In this document: one piece after another, positions 43,511 through 55,507 of the stretch | Layout: each line of letters begins with the position of its first letter | How positions within the stretch are numbered: position 1 is the first letter of the stretch | From: Sisyra terminalis | Taxonomy: Eukaryota; Arthropoda; Insecta; Neuroptera; Sisyridae | Length of the DNA: 64,000 bases | Direction: 5' to 3' | Assembly: GCA_958496175.1 (NCBI GenBank) | Contig: OY292275.1 | Location: 22,421,001 to 22,485,000 of the forward strand | Notes under the pieces: generated by a model | Databases searched by the model: none | Told to the model about the DNA's origin: nothing | What the model saw: the letters and a program-made list of their open reading frames with translations, nothing else | Position numbers and translations under genes: made by a program

Positions 43511-46445
43511 CAAAATGATCTGCGACAAATGAATTTCATACGAAACATTTCTAACTTGTAAATATTATTTCGTTTGCAAATTGTTTTTAATTTTCATTTA
43601 TTATAAGAAAATTAAATTTTCTTGTTTTTTATTTTATGATTATTTACGTATTCTTCGAATAGCAATTTTTAGAATCATGAATTTAAAAATTGAAATAATT
43701 GTTTAGGAAAATGATTCACTAAAAAAACAGTATAATACATTTTTATATTTATATTTTATTCCAAAGAAAAAATTAATTTAATAAAATTATGATATTTTGT
43801 CAATCTGTCTTATAACAATAATAGAAAATATAAGAGTATATGTAAATGAGAATAACTGTATAATGTCAATTTATCATAATGTCAAATCGCTAAGGCTTTA
43901 ATCATAATTAAGGTTCCTCTATTTCAAATATCTATTTATTGAATTGAAATACTTAGCTGATCTAAATTAACATTATTAATTATATATTTTTATCAATAAG
44001 TTTATTTGGTTTGGTTATTATTAATCCAGTTGATTAAACAAAAAAAAAAATAACAAAAATTGAGTTACGATTGTTTTGATGTAAATTAACCTTAAGACAA
44101 ACCAAAAATTACGGAATTGTACCCTTATAATAACTAACTAATAAATGTGTTCCTCAGTTTTACAGACAAAAAATGAACTCAAACCTTATAACTACCGAAT
44201 ATTGTCATGGCAGTAGTGACTTCATATTGATTTAAAAAAGCTATGCAATTTCCCTTCTAATAGAAATTGAACCAAATGAGTATTTACTGTATGTGCTCTC
44301 ACGCTTTTATGTATTTGTATTGATTTATTATTACTTCCATTTTCTTATAGTAATCTATTCGTATTTCTTTGGTTTGGTCTGTATAATAGATTAATAGGTA
44401 CCCGGTTGTTTTTGATAACTGCAAATGCGAACCATTTCGGTATGCATAAGAAACTGATAGAAGTGGAATTGAAAATTATTAGCAATCAAATAAGACGTTA
44501 TTAACACAATGACTTCATCGTTTTCATATTGGATAAAAAATAGATATGCATATGTACTTATATCATAACTTTTTTTGCATTTTGGTATCATCATAAATAT
44601 GTAATATAGATAACCTATTGGATCAATGCTTTTTATTTGAGTTGCATTTTAATCTGTTCTTGCAACAACATAATTGGGCATAATTTTACTATCATATAAC
44701 AGACTCAAATAGGTATTATCAAGCGACCTATCGAAGAGATCTTAAAATAGTTGTCCAAAAGTGAAACATCAAATAAAATGATAAAGGAGAGGAAAAAGTC
44801 TCAGGGCTTATTTTCTATAAGGCTCTTAATTTCATTTATTCACTATACTAGTATAAAACCCATTAGGCTCCATCTTGACGGAAAGTATTAGATCTGTTGA
44901 GTTTAGTAGTTCAAATACAATGCAAGTTGTAATATGCGTGGAATGGATGCGGATGGAGTGAGACTATTTTTCCACACCAATGAAAAAGTCTCATCGATCA
45001 GTAATCTTAATATATAAGATTATAAATGTAATTGGAATATTAAAAAAACAATTTTTTGGTCTTGCATCCAATGCTTGTTCGTTCACTTTTTCTCCTTTTA
45101 TTTTTAAAGCAAAGCTATGATCTTCCGTATATTTTCACTCCATCACAGGGATGAAATAATGCCTAGTAAATCAAAACTATTTTCATAAATTCGTGCAGGT
45201 GATGATTAAGTGGTGGAAAATGAAACATTAAGGATATACTTGTTCGTTTCTTAATTAATTTATCTATTGTACACGTGTATGAGTATCATATGCTTTTGTT
45301 CGATTAGGCTGAGGATAAAAAAGATCTAACCGATTATGAACGAATTGTAGAATAAATGCAGTACCTAATTTTTGTGTACATAGAACGGTAGACACCTATA
45401 TTTACTGAATTTTACTTTTAAGTTGAAATAATTGAAGTTGATAGCTCTTGTCTACGACTTCAGAGGAAGGGAATATAAACCATAGAAAACCGTCTGTGCG
45501 GTAAACGATTTAAACGAAATTCGTATATAGACTGAATCGAATGGAAACAATAAGTGCAATATTGGTCTTTTGAGTATTCATATTAAAAGAAATATCATCC
45601 TTTCGCTGTCCTGCCTGAATAAGAGACTTTGAGAAAGCAATTTTTCGCTAAAATACTTGTTGGATCTATCTACTCCTGGTTTAGGTACGCTTCGTATATC
45701 TTACAATTAGTTAAATAGGCTATCCTGGTGGTGTTTTTTTTAAAGCTAGGGATTGATTTCAAAATATTTCTTCTAGATAATCAAGGAGTTTAAAAAGGGA
45801 TGAGAACTTTTAGGAACCTGAGGCTGTGTTTATAGTGAGGTGCTAACAGCAGGAGAATGCTAATGACCCAGATAGTAAGAGACCTAACAGATACTCGGCG
45901 ATAATCATAATTTATACATATTGTACATATCATATCTGTACATAAGGTACATAGTACCTTAAATCCAAATTAGTTATTTTACAGTACATACTATGTTAAG
46001 TGCAATTTTAGTATTAGACAGTAGTAGACTTTCAGCATGCGAAAGACTTGAAACAATTTTTGCTTTCGCAAATTATTGACCTTTAACATAAGATAGGAAT
46101 GTATAGTTTGATTTTAAAGAGATTACCTGAACTTGAGTTAAGATAATGTTAGCGCTAAAACCCGAAAAATGAACCTAAAATACTATGAATTTTACAATTG
46201 TACAGGCATATTATATCCACATGTGGTACGATGTGTGACACGACAGTTAAATATTGAATTTAATGTGAATAAATAGATTGAAATAGATCAAATTGATTTA
46301 AACGTATATCAAATTTTGTTATGATTTATGACAATTGTGTCGCTTAATATTTTACCTATTATGATTTATTAAATATTTCATATAGGTATCCCGTACTTAA
46401 CCTACAAATAATTTAGAAATTTCATTTTCTATATCATTCAATATA
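43511..46445. other. Intergenic between H4 and LYRM9
   Basis: This 2.9-kb AT-rich stretch has no recognisable gene. A 67-codon minus frame at 44391-44594 is unconvincing. The divergent H4 and LYRM9 promoters must lie at its two ends. Confidence 0.6.
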
Positions 46446-46812
46446 ATGGTGTTTGTCGCCCAATATTTATATACTTCAATAAAAACGTCCAGAGAATTAT
46501 ACAAATACCTTTTAAGAAATTGTCAAAAGTTACCTATAAAAGCTCAAAAGCATTACGTTTTTCAAATAAAGCAGGTATGATTCAAGTTAACAATCGTAAG
46601 AGGAAAATATTTTCCTAATGAAATTAATTTTCTTTTAGAGTTTTAAACAGTATGAAAAAGAAACAGACCCAGAAAGAATTAAAGAAATAATTAAAAAATC
46701 TGTTTTAGATGCTGATTGGATTTTGAAAAAGGTTTTAATTACATAATTATGAAACTTAGAATGAAATGTAAACTGATTTTTCATGAATTTATTTCAGTAT
46801 TCTGCAAAATAA
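46446..46812 (+). CDS. Lyrm9: LYR motif-containing protein 9
   Basis: This small LYR-family protein is probably mitochondrial; such proteins bind acyl carrier protein and assist Fe-S or respiratory complex assembly. Exons are 46446-46574, 46639-46731 and 46798-46812 (GTATGA, GTTTTA donors; TTTTAG, TTTCAG acceptors), in phase, giving 78 residues, the same length as human LYRM9. The motif reads SRELYKYLLRNCQKLP with Leu-Tyr-Lys in place of Leu-Tyr-Arg. The second exon, PERIKEIIKKSVLDADWILKK, matches the LYRM9 pattern closely, and the last exon adds only four residues. All three exons are too short to appear as long open frames. Its stop is 10 nt before the TRMT44 start on the same strand, and no polyadenylation signal lies between. 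Confidence 0.88.
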
Positions 46813-46822
46813 TTATTGCAAT

Positions 46823-49454
46823 ATGGAAGGCATCTCAGGAACTACCCACGTATTGAAAGAAGTATGTCTTAATGTTCCAGTAAGATCATTTTGGGATGCC
46901 TACAATTTATGGAAAACAAATTCTCATTTCATTAATAGGCGCTTGATAGGTTCATCTTTAGTATTTAGCGGAAAAATTACAATAAAGAATAATAATTTAA
47001 AACAATTTATTGATGAAATAATTTCACATAGAAATGCAATAAATAAAAACACCAGTCCTGTTGATTTTATAAGAAATATTGCGTGTGTGCTAGATGTAGA
47101 TCACATTTCTTTAAATGATTTTATCAGTAGTGATTTTGTTGGAATTTATGTTAATATTATTTTACTGCTACCGAAAAACGAAAATTGGTCTGAGCAATAC
47201 CAGATAGATATAATAGGTAAGTAATTATTAATATTTTTTTTAAATTGAAATAAAATTTTACTATCTTGTATTTTTAGAAAAGAAAAATCAAAAAATTACC
47301 ATCGTGCCACCTTATGATACTAATATAACATTGGTGCCATCATTTATTTACGGCTTTCAATATGTTGATGGAAAATTAAGTTTATGGGTTTCAAATATAA
47401 AAAATGACCAATCTAAATCCATAGAATGGCTGAAGGAAAAGGTTTTTCCAAAAATTTGCAAGTGGTCAGAAGAAGCAGAACAGTTTGAAATTCCCACTAT
47501 AAAATCCTTATCTCTTGTCCCAATCAAGGAATATTGGAGTCGATATCAAGAGTTAAAGAAAAAGTATGCAGCTAAAATTATTGAGGTATTTCAAATAATA
47601 ACAAAATTTCATTTAAATATCTGATAAATCTATTGAAAATATTAAATTATCGCAGAAACTGTTGGATAATCGGGCATTCAGAAGGTTTTTGAACTCTTTT
47701 AAAGAAAATAAAGGCCTAATGCACATGCTTCTTGATTAAGAGATCATTTATAAGTTACGAAACTGATATTGACGTCCTAAAAGAGACATGAGTCCGTTAT
47801 TTCTTATTTCTCAAATTTATTTAAAATTAAGTTATGTACTGAATTTAATTAGAAAATAGGACTCAAGTCCCTTTTAGAACAGTCAAATCTGGCATCGTTT
47901 TATTTTATAGTTTGTTTTTAATTTAATTCGCGAATAAATCGGTTCCTAATGAAAATTTAGTCATAAAGAGAAAAGTATACCATATTAGAGTTGCATTAAC
48001 AAAAAAAAGCAAATAGAACAAGGAACAAAGTAGAAAATGCAATGTTGCCAGATTTAACAGTTTTAAAAGGGAAGTGAGCTGAAAATTGTAATCATAAAAG
48101 TTTGTTATTTTTTCTTTGAAGATTTGGCCTGAAAATACGGATCCATTAAAGTTTGTATACGAAGACGTCGCTATTGCTACTTATTTGATATTGCTTTGGA
48201 AGAATGAAGCTGAACAAAAAGCATTAATAGAAAAGCAGTCTTTTGTTGACTTAGGCTGTGGCAATGGTTTGCTGGTTTACATATTAAACCAAGAAGGCTA
48301 TCCTGGTAAAGGGATTGATGTGCGGAGTCGAAAAATTTGGAAACTGTATCCAGCCTCAACAAATTTAGAGGTAACTAATTAACGTTTATGAATTAAAGAG
48401 TTCTTCTTAAAAAAAATGACAAAATAAAAAACAAATATGGCTGATACAATTTAACAATAATTCAGGCGTTTCGTCAAATAATAGATAGGAACGAAACATC
48501 GTGCTATGCTTGAACAGCGACTGTTTTTTTTAAATTTTCCAACAAAAAACCTTTAAATTCATGTTTATGAACGTATAAATTCAGCTAAATACGAATGAAC
48601 TAGCTAATTTGTGTGTTTTTGAAATATTTTAGGTAACCACAATTATACCTAGTAATAAATACATATTTCCAAACACAGACTGGATAATTGGAAATCATTC
48701 TGATGAATTGACTCCTTGGATTCCTGTGATTGCTGCTCGTAGTTCAAATAAATGTCGTTATTTTGTTTTGCCATGTTGCGCGTATGAATTTGATGGAACC
48801 AAATATCAAAGAAAGAATTCTTCAGTTAGTCAATACACAGAATACTTGGACTACGTTCAAAATATTTCAGAAATATGTAATTTTATTACTTATAAAGATA
48901 AGTTACGAATACCGTCTACAAAACGAATATGTTTAGTTGGATTCGATCGTCGCGATAACAAAGATACTGAAAGTCAAATTCAACAATTTATAGATTCAAA
49001 ATGTGATACAAAATCGGATAATGGAGAATGGATAAAACAATTTATGGCTCGACCGAGTGTTGAAGTTGTTCGAAATTGTACTAAAATTGATAAAAAACTC
49101 ACACAAAGCATTGTAAAAAGAGTAACAAGCAAGTTGCTCGAAACCAATAATTTTAGCATGAGTGAATATAATGAAAAATGGAACTGTGGTGGAATATTAA
49201 AAATGAAACAAGTTATCAGCCTAATTAAACCGGAAGAACTGAAACAGCTTAAAAATGAATGTGGTGGTATTCAAACTTTGTTAAAAAATCATCATTATAT
49301 TTTTAAAGTAGTTCAAGGTACAATTCAATTTCGTGTTCCATCAATAGCAAATAGTAACTCAAAATTTGCTCGAAAAACACAATGCTGGTTTCAAGAAAAT
49401 CATCCAAATGGGTGTCCTGTTAAAAATGAAAATTGTATTTATAAACATACTTAA
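46823..49454 (+). CDS. Trmt44: TRMT44 tRNA (uracil-2'-O)-methyltransferase
   Basis: This is the SAM-dependent enzyme predicted to make Um44 in tRNA-Ser in the cytoplasm. Exons are 46823-47216, 47278-47585, 48122-48370 and 48633-49454, in phase, giving 590 residues. Domains in order: an N-terminal region with IEWLKEKVFPKICKWS; the methyltransferase core with SAM motif I FVDLGCGNGLLVYIL and GIDVRSRKIW; the hallmark GNHSDELTPWIPVIAARSS and FVLPCCAYEFDG; a winged-helix-like ECGGIQTLLKNHHYIFKV; and a C-terminal CCCH zinc finger (CWFQENHPNGC...C...H). The chosen ATG follows a splice acceptor and the LYRM9 stop, so it lies in the last LYRM9 exon. A hAT-like MITE fills much of intron 2, ending 41 nt before exon 3. 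An AATAAA lies at 49468-49473. Confidence 0.93.
47770..47794. repeat. End fragment of the hAT-like MITE
   Basis: TGACGTCCTAAAAGAGACATGAGTCC matches the right terminal repeat of the MITE family but has no partner arm. It lies about 65 bp before complete copy C. Confidence 0.45.
47859..48080. mobile_element. hAT-like palindromic MITE, copy C
   Basis: This 222-bp copy starts GGACTCAAGTCCCTTTTAG and ends with TTAAAAGGGAAGTGAGCT. The internal TCTGGCATCGTTTTATTTTA / AAAGTAGAAAATGCAATG pair is inverted. It lies in TRMT44 intron 2. The flanks share GAAAAT, perhaps a decayed duplication. Confidence 0.8.
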
Positions 49455-49575
49455 AATTGTGTATATAAATAAAGTTGATAATAATTAAAATGAGCTTCTT
49501 CTTTAAGCTTTGATTTTTTTTTGCGGAAATCAAAGGAAGAATTCGGAAAAGTATTAAAACTATGTTTTTCAGGAC

Positions 49576-49695
49576 TCTGTTAAAAAAGGCATTTTGAAAT
49601 CATTACATTTAAATACTTTTAATAACTTGGAATACTTATAATGTTTTTCTTTTTAACATTTAAAATGCTTCTAAATGCCTATTTTAATAGGGGGT
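49576..49695. mobile_element. MITE with CCCTGTTA terminal repeats, copy 2
   Basis: The left end is CTCTGTTAAAAAAGGCATTT and the right end AAATGCCTATTTTAATAGGGG, with the same TTTAAATACTTTTAATA-type body as copy 1. It is about 120 bp long and non-coding. Confidence 0.6.
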
Positions 49696-50190
49696 GCAGA
49701 GTTGTGATTCGAAAATATGATCACCGAAAATAAGAATTATGAAATCAGAAAAGTAAAACTTAATTTCCGTCACTCATTTCTACAGTATTTCTTTTTTAGA
49801 TCAATTGACCAATTGCGATTTAGGGATGGAAAAAAGTTCAGTTTTTCAAGTTGAACAGGTCTTCATATTAAGTATTAATTTGAGATATGGGGACATAATA
49901 AACGTTTTCAATTTGTAAACATAACTTATAATTAGAAGCTGCGCTTTCAAAGGAGTTAGAGTTGATTTCGATTTATAGAATTAAACTTAGCGCAATTGCA
50001 TTGTATAGTATGAATATATTTTGTCCCTTTTAATTTCATTATATGAAATATTAACTTTTTTGATTTGGTCCAGCAGACAAAATAATCTATCTTTTATAAT
50101 AAGTAGTTTTAATCATTATTTGGTAATTCGTTTGCTAAAAAAATTAAAAGGAACCAAAGAGTAACACTAACGCCAACTATACTTATTTAA

Positions 50191-50290
50191 AGCCTACTGT
50201 TGCACGACTGATCAAGGTGGCCGTTCCAAAACTGTGGTAGGTGCTGGGTTCGAATCTCGTATCAAGCAAATTTTAATATTTCCAAAGGAA
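50191..50290 (+). mobile_element. tRNA-derived SINE, copy 3
   Basis: GCCTACTGTTGCACGACTG at the start, GGTTCGAATCT (B box, about 50247-50257), then ATCAAGCAAATTTTAATATTTCC, the same tail as copy 1. The A-box region reads GATCAAGGTGGCC and is decayed. Confidence 0.6.
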
Positions 50291-50849
50291 ATATATAATA
50301 GCAATAATTATATGTATGTTATGATATGCATAATACTTAACAAGTTCGCGAGTCGTATGTTTGACAGGTCTAAAGGGATGGAAAAATTTAGTCTACATTA
50401 TCCTGTTAGATAATTGAGTTAAGACAATTGCATCATTTAAACTAATAATTGATAATTTTACACTCTGTAAAGCCCTGCTTTTAAAATATAGACATTTTTT
50501 TTTCAGGGAAAATTGTAGCAATTCCTATACTACACGGTATACGATTAAAGAAAACCTAATATACCGCCGATAAATTAGTATGTTACCTAGAGGAAGTCGA
50601 GTATATGTATTAGCTAGTTTTAAATATTTTAATTTAATACTGATATTGTATTTCTAGTCTCACTCGTAATGATTAAAAAATTAATATTTTTTTGCTATTT
50701 TTAACATTGATAATTATGCTTTTCAATCTCATTATAAAGAAATGGGGAAAGGGTAATTTTCAGATAGTGATTAAAAAACAAAAGGAAAATAAAAAAAAAT
50801 CTATTTTTCCAATGTGTATTTTGTATGAATAAAGTAAAACAAGATTTAT

Positions 50850-52404
50850 TTATATGATTCCAATCTTGTTAGCGACATCGAGAGCATCATAATCCCGTGC
50901 TAATCGAACGTATGCCTTCTTTTTACCGTCAGGCCTAAAAAAAAATAAAACGTTATTAGTATTGCTTAAGTATGATTTACATGATCTTAATTTATAAAAG
51001 CTAAGGTCAGTTGGAATTAAGCGTTTTCATAATTTAATTCAAAGAGATTCCACAAATCATCATTCAAAAGTTAAAACCGAATGTTTTAGTATGATGAGAT
51101 TTATTTACCTAATTAAAGTGTTCACTTTTGCTACGTCAACGTCATATAATTTCTTAATTGAAGCTTTAATATGATGTTTATTAGCTCGTGTATGGACAAT
51201 GAATACTAGCGTATTGTTGTCTTCAATTTTTTTCATGGCTGCTTCCGTAGCCAATGGAAATTTGATGATGTTACAGGCATCCATACTGAAATTAATTATT
51301 ATTATTAAAATGTTTTTATATTGGTTGTCTTCTTTGTTTTACCGATTTCTATTGGGGACCGATTTACGGGGGTATTTTGGATTTCTCGCAGGCCGAAGTG
51401 TCTTGGGTCTACGGAAATGTACCGAAGTACGGATTTTCCTTGTTCGGGTTCCATAGGGGCCTTTCAAAACCTAAAAATTATTTTTGATTTATAGAAAACT
51501 TTTTTTTTACAAAAAATAATTGTTTTTGGTTTAAAAAGATTTATCAATAAGGTATCTTACTTTCTTCTGGATTTTACGAGCTTTAGCAATTGTTTTCGCT
51601 GGAGTAGTGACAGTTTTAGCTCCTTTTTGATCTTTTGGAGCGACGCCTTTCTTCGGCTTAACAACAACTTTAGCGGGTGCTTTAGCAACTTTAGGCTTCG
51701 CAGCAGTGGTGGTTTTTGGAGTTGGTTTTTTACCAGCGGCGGCTTTTCCAGTTGCTTTTCCGGTTTGTTTCGCTGCTGGTTTGGCAGCAGTTTTGGAGGC
51801 TGTCTTGGCAGCAGCAGGTTTAGCTGCTGGCTTGGTAGCCTGTTTTCCCGATCCGGTCGTTGATGATTTTGATTTGGCAGCTGGTGCTGGCGCAGCTTTT
51901 TTGTCAGCTGGAGCAGCTTTCTTGTCGGCTGGCTTCGTCGATGTTTTACTAGCGGTCGCTTTTGCTGCTTTTGGAGCCGCTGCGGGAGCCGACTTCGTAG
52001 AAGCGGACGCCGCTGGTTGTTTCGATGAAGCACTAGCTGCAGGAGCCGACTTTGTCGAAGTAGTACTTGCGGCAGGTTTGGCCGCAGGTTTTTTCTCCGC
52101 AGGCTTAGCCGCTAAGTAAAACAAACAGAAATATTAATAACCTTGAAGAAACACTCACTGTTAACTATTTTCTTATTTTGATTCAAATAATTATAACATA
52201 TTTTAAATTTTAACATGTGCCTTACGGCTTACACAGACCTCGTGGCCGCTTGATTTTTCACTTAGTTATAACAAAGTGTTTAACCCTCTATTATTGAACT
52301 TTATATGTTTTGTATTGAAACAGCACTCAGTTTATTCTTTTGATTTATTAAAATTATTAAAACTTACCGGGTTTTTCAGTCGTTTTTGGTTTACTTGGTG
52401 CCAT
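50850..52404 (-). CDS. RpL23A: 60S ribosomal protein L23a (uL23) with long basic N-terminal extension
   Basis: This large-subunit protein sits at the peptide exit tunnel and docks SRP. Exons are 52404-52368, 52111-51561, 51470-51343, 51285-51109 and 50934-50850, in phase, giving 325 residues against 156 in human. The core ([26 protein letters not shown]..., [36 protein letters not shown]) is highly conserved. Before it lie about 170 extra residues rich in Ala, Lys, Pro, Ser and Thr, mostly in exon 2, resembling a histone H1 tail. Drosophila L23A has a comparable extension. The start [12 protein letters not shown] follows a pyrimidine-rich leader of TOP type. An AATAAA overlaps the region of the stop codon (minus, 50850-50845). 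Confidence 0.95.
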
Positions 52405-52424
52405 TTTCCACGTGAATAATGGCT

Positions 52425-52435
52425 GAAAAGGAAAG
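52425..52435 (-). promoter_or_regulatory. Terminal oligopyrimidine (TOP) tract of RpL23A
   Basis: The minus strand reads CTTTCCTTTTC 21-31 nt upstream of the RpL23A start. Ribosomal protein mRNAs begin with such a tract, which links translation to TOR signalling. The exact cap site is inferred. Confidence 0.6.
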
Positions 52436-53271
52436 AACGAACTTCCGACTGTTCAACAGACAATTCATAGGACTGTCGCGCTATCTAGCTGTGAAACTGG
52501 TAACCTCCGTTAACATTTTTCGTAAATAAAATCAAATATCCCTAAACTATCCACTAAAAGCGCTAAAGTTAAAAATTTTAAAATAAAAATATATATCGTA
52601 AAGTAGGTATAGTAATTAAAGTGTTTTCTATTTCTTTTTTTAAATGCTTCACTTTTTTAAATACTTTTCTATGAATGTTTAATGTTAAAATGATTAAAAT
52701 ACTTAGTATAAATCGTATAAATGTTATTTTATAAAACAAATGTATTTTTCTGCCATTGTTATAAAACTATAAATACTTACAATAGATACTAATTATATCG
52801 TCTCTATAAGTAATAACATTAATAAAACAATCAAAGTATTAATTTGAAAAGAACTTAAAATGATATTCATATAAAATTATCTCGTCTCTGAAAATTTTAT
52901 TGCTTTCATAGTTACTTACTTCACAAAAGATCAAAAATTGAATCAGAGATGTTTTGCAAACTAGAAATAATTTAAACTTAAACGGACAATTTGTTTCCTT
53001 TTTCTTGCTGTTCCCTGTTCTTATCAATACGATAATTACGTTTTTTATCTATTCTCCTTTTTTTGTCTTTTAGTAGCACATGTTTTTCGTTATTTATATT
53101 TCTGCACTGGGCACAACTAACGGGCGATTAGGGTAACAATGCACATTAAGGGCATAATTTGCAGAAATTGTTTTATCGAATTCTTAAGGTTTTAAGAACC
53201 CAATAGTTCCTTTAGGACGTAGTACAGAGGAATTTGCAAAAGAGGCTTGGAACAATTTTTAAGAAAAATCA

Positions 53272-53414
53272 AGTCTACTGTTAAACGTTTAGCTATAGTG
53301 GCCGCCCCCAAAACTAGTAGATATAGTGGGTTGCGTGGAATCGAAATGAGTAAAAGTTAGTATTTCCTCAGCTCGCAGATTTTTGTTAATCCTAGAGGTG
53401 CTATAAGAACCTTA
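53272..53414 (+). mobile_element. tRNA-derived SINE, copy 4
   Basis: The copy begins GTCTACTGTTAAACG and contains TATAGTGGCCGCC and GGGTTGCGTGGAATCGAAA (decayed B box). It ends with GATTTTTGTTAATCCTAGAG and AAGAACCTTA, the same 3' tail as copy 1 read on its own strand. It is more diverged than copies 1 and 3. Confidence 0.55.
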
Positions 53415-53608
53415 CTATTATAGTTTTGAAGCAACGGCAAATAATTATTACAAAAAGTTAAGACTGTAGCATTTGAATTTAAAACGATAATATACAAATA
53501 AATTAGATTCAGTAAGAAGAATTTTATCAAAAATTAAAATTTTAAAATCGTTAACACTCCATTTTTGGTATTCCCAAAAATAATGATACTATGGATAGTG
53601 GATACAAT

Positions 53609-53690
53609 CCATGTTAAAAAGGGCATTTAGAGGCACATTTAAACTTATTACATTTAAAATGCCTTTAAATGCTTTTCCTCTACCACTTCA
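53609..53690. mobile_element. MITE with CCCTGTTA terminal repeats, decayed copy 3
   Basis: The left end CCATGTTAAAAAGGGCATTT and the body ATTTAAAATGCCTTTAAATGC match copies 1 and 2. The right end has lost the AACAGGG terminus. Confidence 0.45.
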
Positions 53691-54447
53691 AACTGATGAA
53701 ATGCAACTGAAATTTTAATTTAACATTGATAAATTATGAGATTGAGGCATATGTTATATTTTTTATTAGAAGTTTTGTTAGAAGTAGTCAATTTGATTCT
53801 TGAGAGGTGAAGCTGTGTGGAGTCATTAATGGCAACATAATAATTCAATTAGCATCCTTTTTATAAATTAAAAATTCACTAAGTGTACAAGTCCTATTGC
53901 AAAAACTATGAAAAATATTTTCAAATTTAACTCTAAAGTTAATCGAAGTTATTTGAAGTAAATAAAAGGCGTTTTATTAAAATCTAAATAAATTGATGCT
54001 ACGGAATTGTTATCGTCACCTGCTGAGTTTTGAAAAGAACTTAACAGAACCTATTTGAAGGAGGAGTCGTAAGATCAGCTGTGTTATTAAAAGCAATAAA
54101 ATAAAAATTCAATTAATCTATTTTTAAATCTTAAAAAAATATTAGTTCATATTTTCAATTCTTAGGTGTTTTGAAATTAATAGAACCTTAAGTATGTAAG
54201 TATTAGTAAATATGTTTATGAAGTATTTATGATGTAGGAAAATAAAAAAGACTTAAATGTACACTATGAAATAGAATAGGATATATGGAAAAGTATAAAA
54301 GGCAATGGTAAAAAATATGCAACTGACGCGTAGCGTTTCCTTGCATGTCTAATCACCGGCTATATTTATGTCTTTGTCCTTTTTTTGTTACATTTATATT
54401 AGCTTTTCTATCACTTATTTCTCTATCGATCTTGTTAGAATGCAATC

Positions 54448-54499
54448 TATTGTTAAATATGTTCAAAAACACTATTAAAGACATTTAAATTTAACAGGG
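54448..54499. repeat. Short CCCTGTTA-type MITE remnant
   Basis: CTATTGTTAAATATGTTC at the left and ACATTTAAATTTAACAGGG at the right resemble the two ends of the family with most of the body missing. Confidence 0.4.
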
Positions 54500-55507
54500 A
54501 TGCGAATGCTGATATCCAGAGAATTAGGTATATCAGAAACTATTTTTGTACTCCCAAATAAAATAAAATTATATCCTATAATTTGTCCAAATAAAATTTA
54601 CACATTTTTTTAAGACAAAGCTTTTCCTTGTTAGTTTTCCAAAATTTTTCATCTTTAATGAACTATTTTAGCAGTCATATATTATTTATTGAAAAAATCG
54701 AGTGATTTTCTCAAGAAAATCAAAATAAATTATGGAAATAATATTTTACATTTGAAGAAAAATATATCTATATTTGTGATTTACGACCATTTGCGATTTG
54801 AAGGAATATATTTTATTTCATTTTTAATTGTTATTTACCGTCGCTTTATAACTAGTAAGGTCATTAGCGAAATATATTTTATTATTTTAAAAATTAGCTT
54901 CAATTATAGTTTTAGGTCCGAATTCCTGATTCCAACCAGAAATAAAGTCCTAAATGTACCTACTCGAATACAAGAAAATCGTGTGTTTCCCACATCAAAT
55001 ATTTTTAAAGTAATTTAGCATTAAACATATTGATGAAAAAATATTGAAATATGATATGTTTTGTATATCATTACAATATTGAACTTGAATATTGTTAACT
55101 ACGTAAATGAATACTATTATACATTATAATGTAATATCCGTTAAAAGTATCGTTAACGATCGTATTGCATAGAAAACATATTAATTTATCATATTGCCCT
55201 TATGAATTATATCCCTCTCATAGAAAAAAAAACACCTGTCGCGTGATTACCCGCATGGTCACAATAACGTATCATACGTTTGGGTACGTTTAACAAATGC
55301 AGATATAAATGTGTATGTTCCCCACTAAATATATTTAAAATAATTACTCTCCAATCTTAAGTTCTAACAAAAACTAGTTTTTGTATAATCATGTGATTAA
55401 GACAACACAGATATTCAACTGCATTTATTATCTAACATAAGTTTATTAAGCATTTAGAAAATAAAGTGTTGCGTATAAGATGCTCAGTGTGGTTCAGTGT
55501 ACAAACA

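Larger units (their letters stand above)
49455..50849. other. Intergenic between convergent TRMT44 and RpL23A genes
   Basis: The region holds the TRMT44 polyadenylation signal, a decayed CCCTGTTA-type MITE (49576-49695) and a plus-strand SINE (50191-50290). No gene is present. Confidence 0.65.
52436..55507. other. Intergenic between divergent RpL23A and Rab34-like genes
   Basis: This AT-rich 3 kb holds a SINE (53272-53414) and two decayed CCCTGTTA-type MITEs (53609-53690, 54448-54499). A 109-codon plus frame at 54689-55018 is AT-rich with no recognisable domain and is not called as a gene. Confidence 0.6.

Noticed and set aside
51706..52119. Alanine/leucine-rich plus-strand frame of 137 codons
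   Set aside because: It is the antisense of the Lys/Ala-rich RpL23A extension.
54689..55018. 109-codon frame upstream of the Rab gene
   Set aside because: It is AT-rich and low-complexity with no domain, and such frames are expected by chance in this composition.
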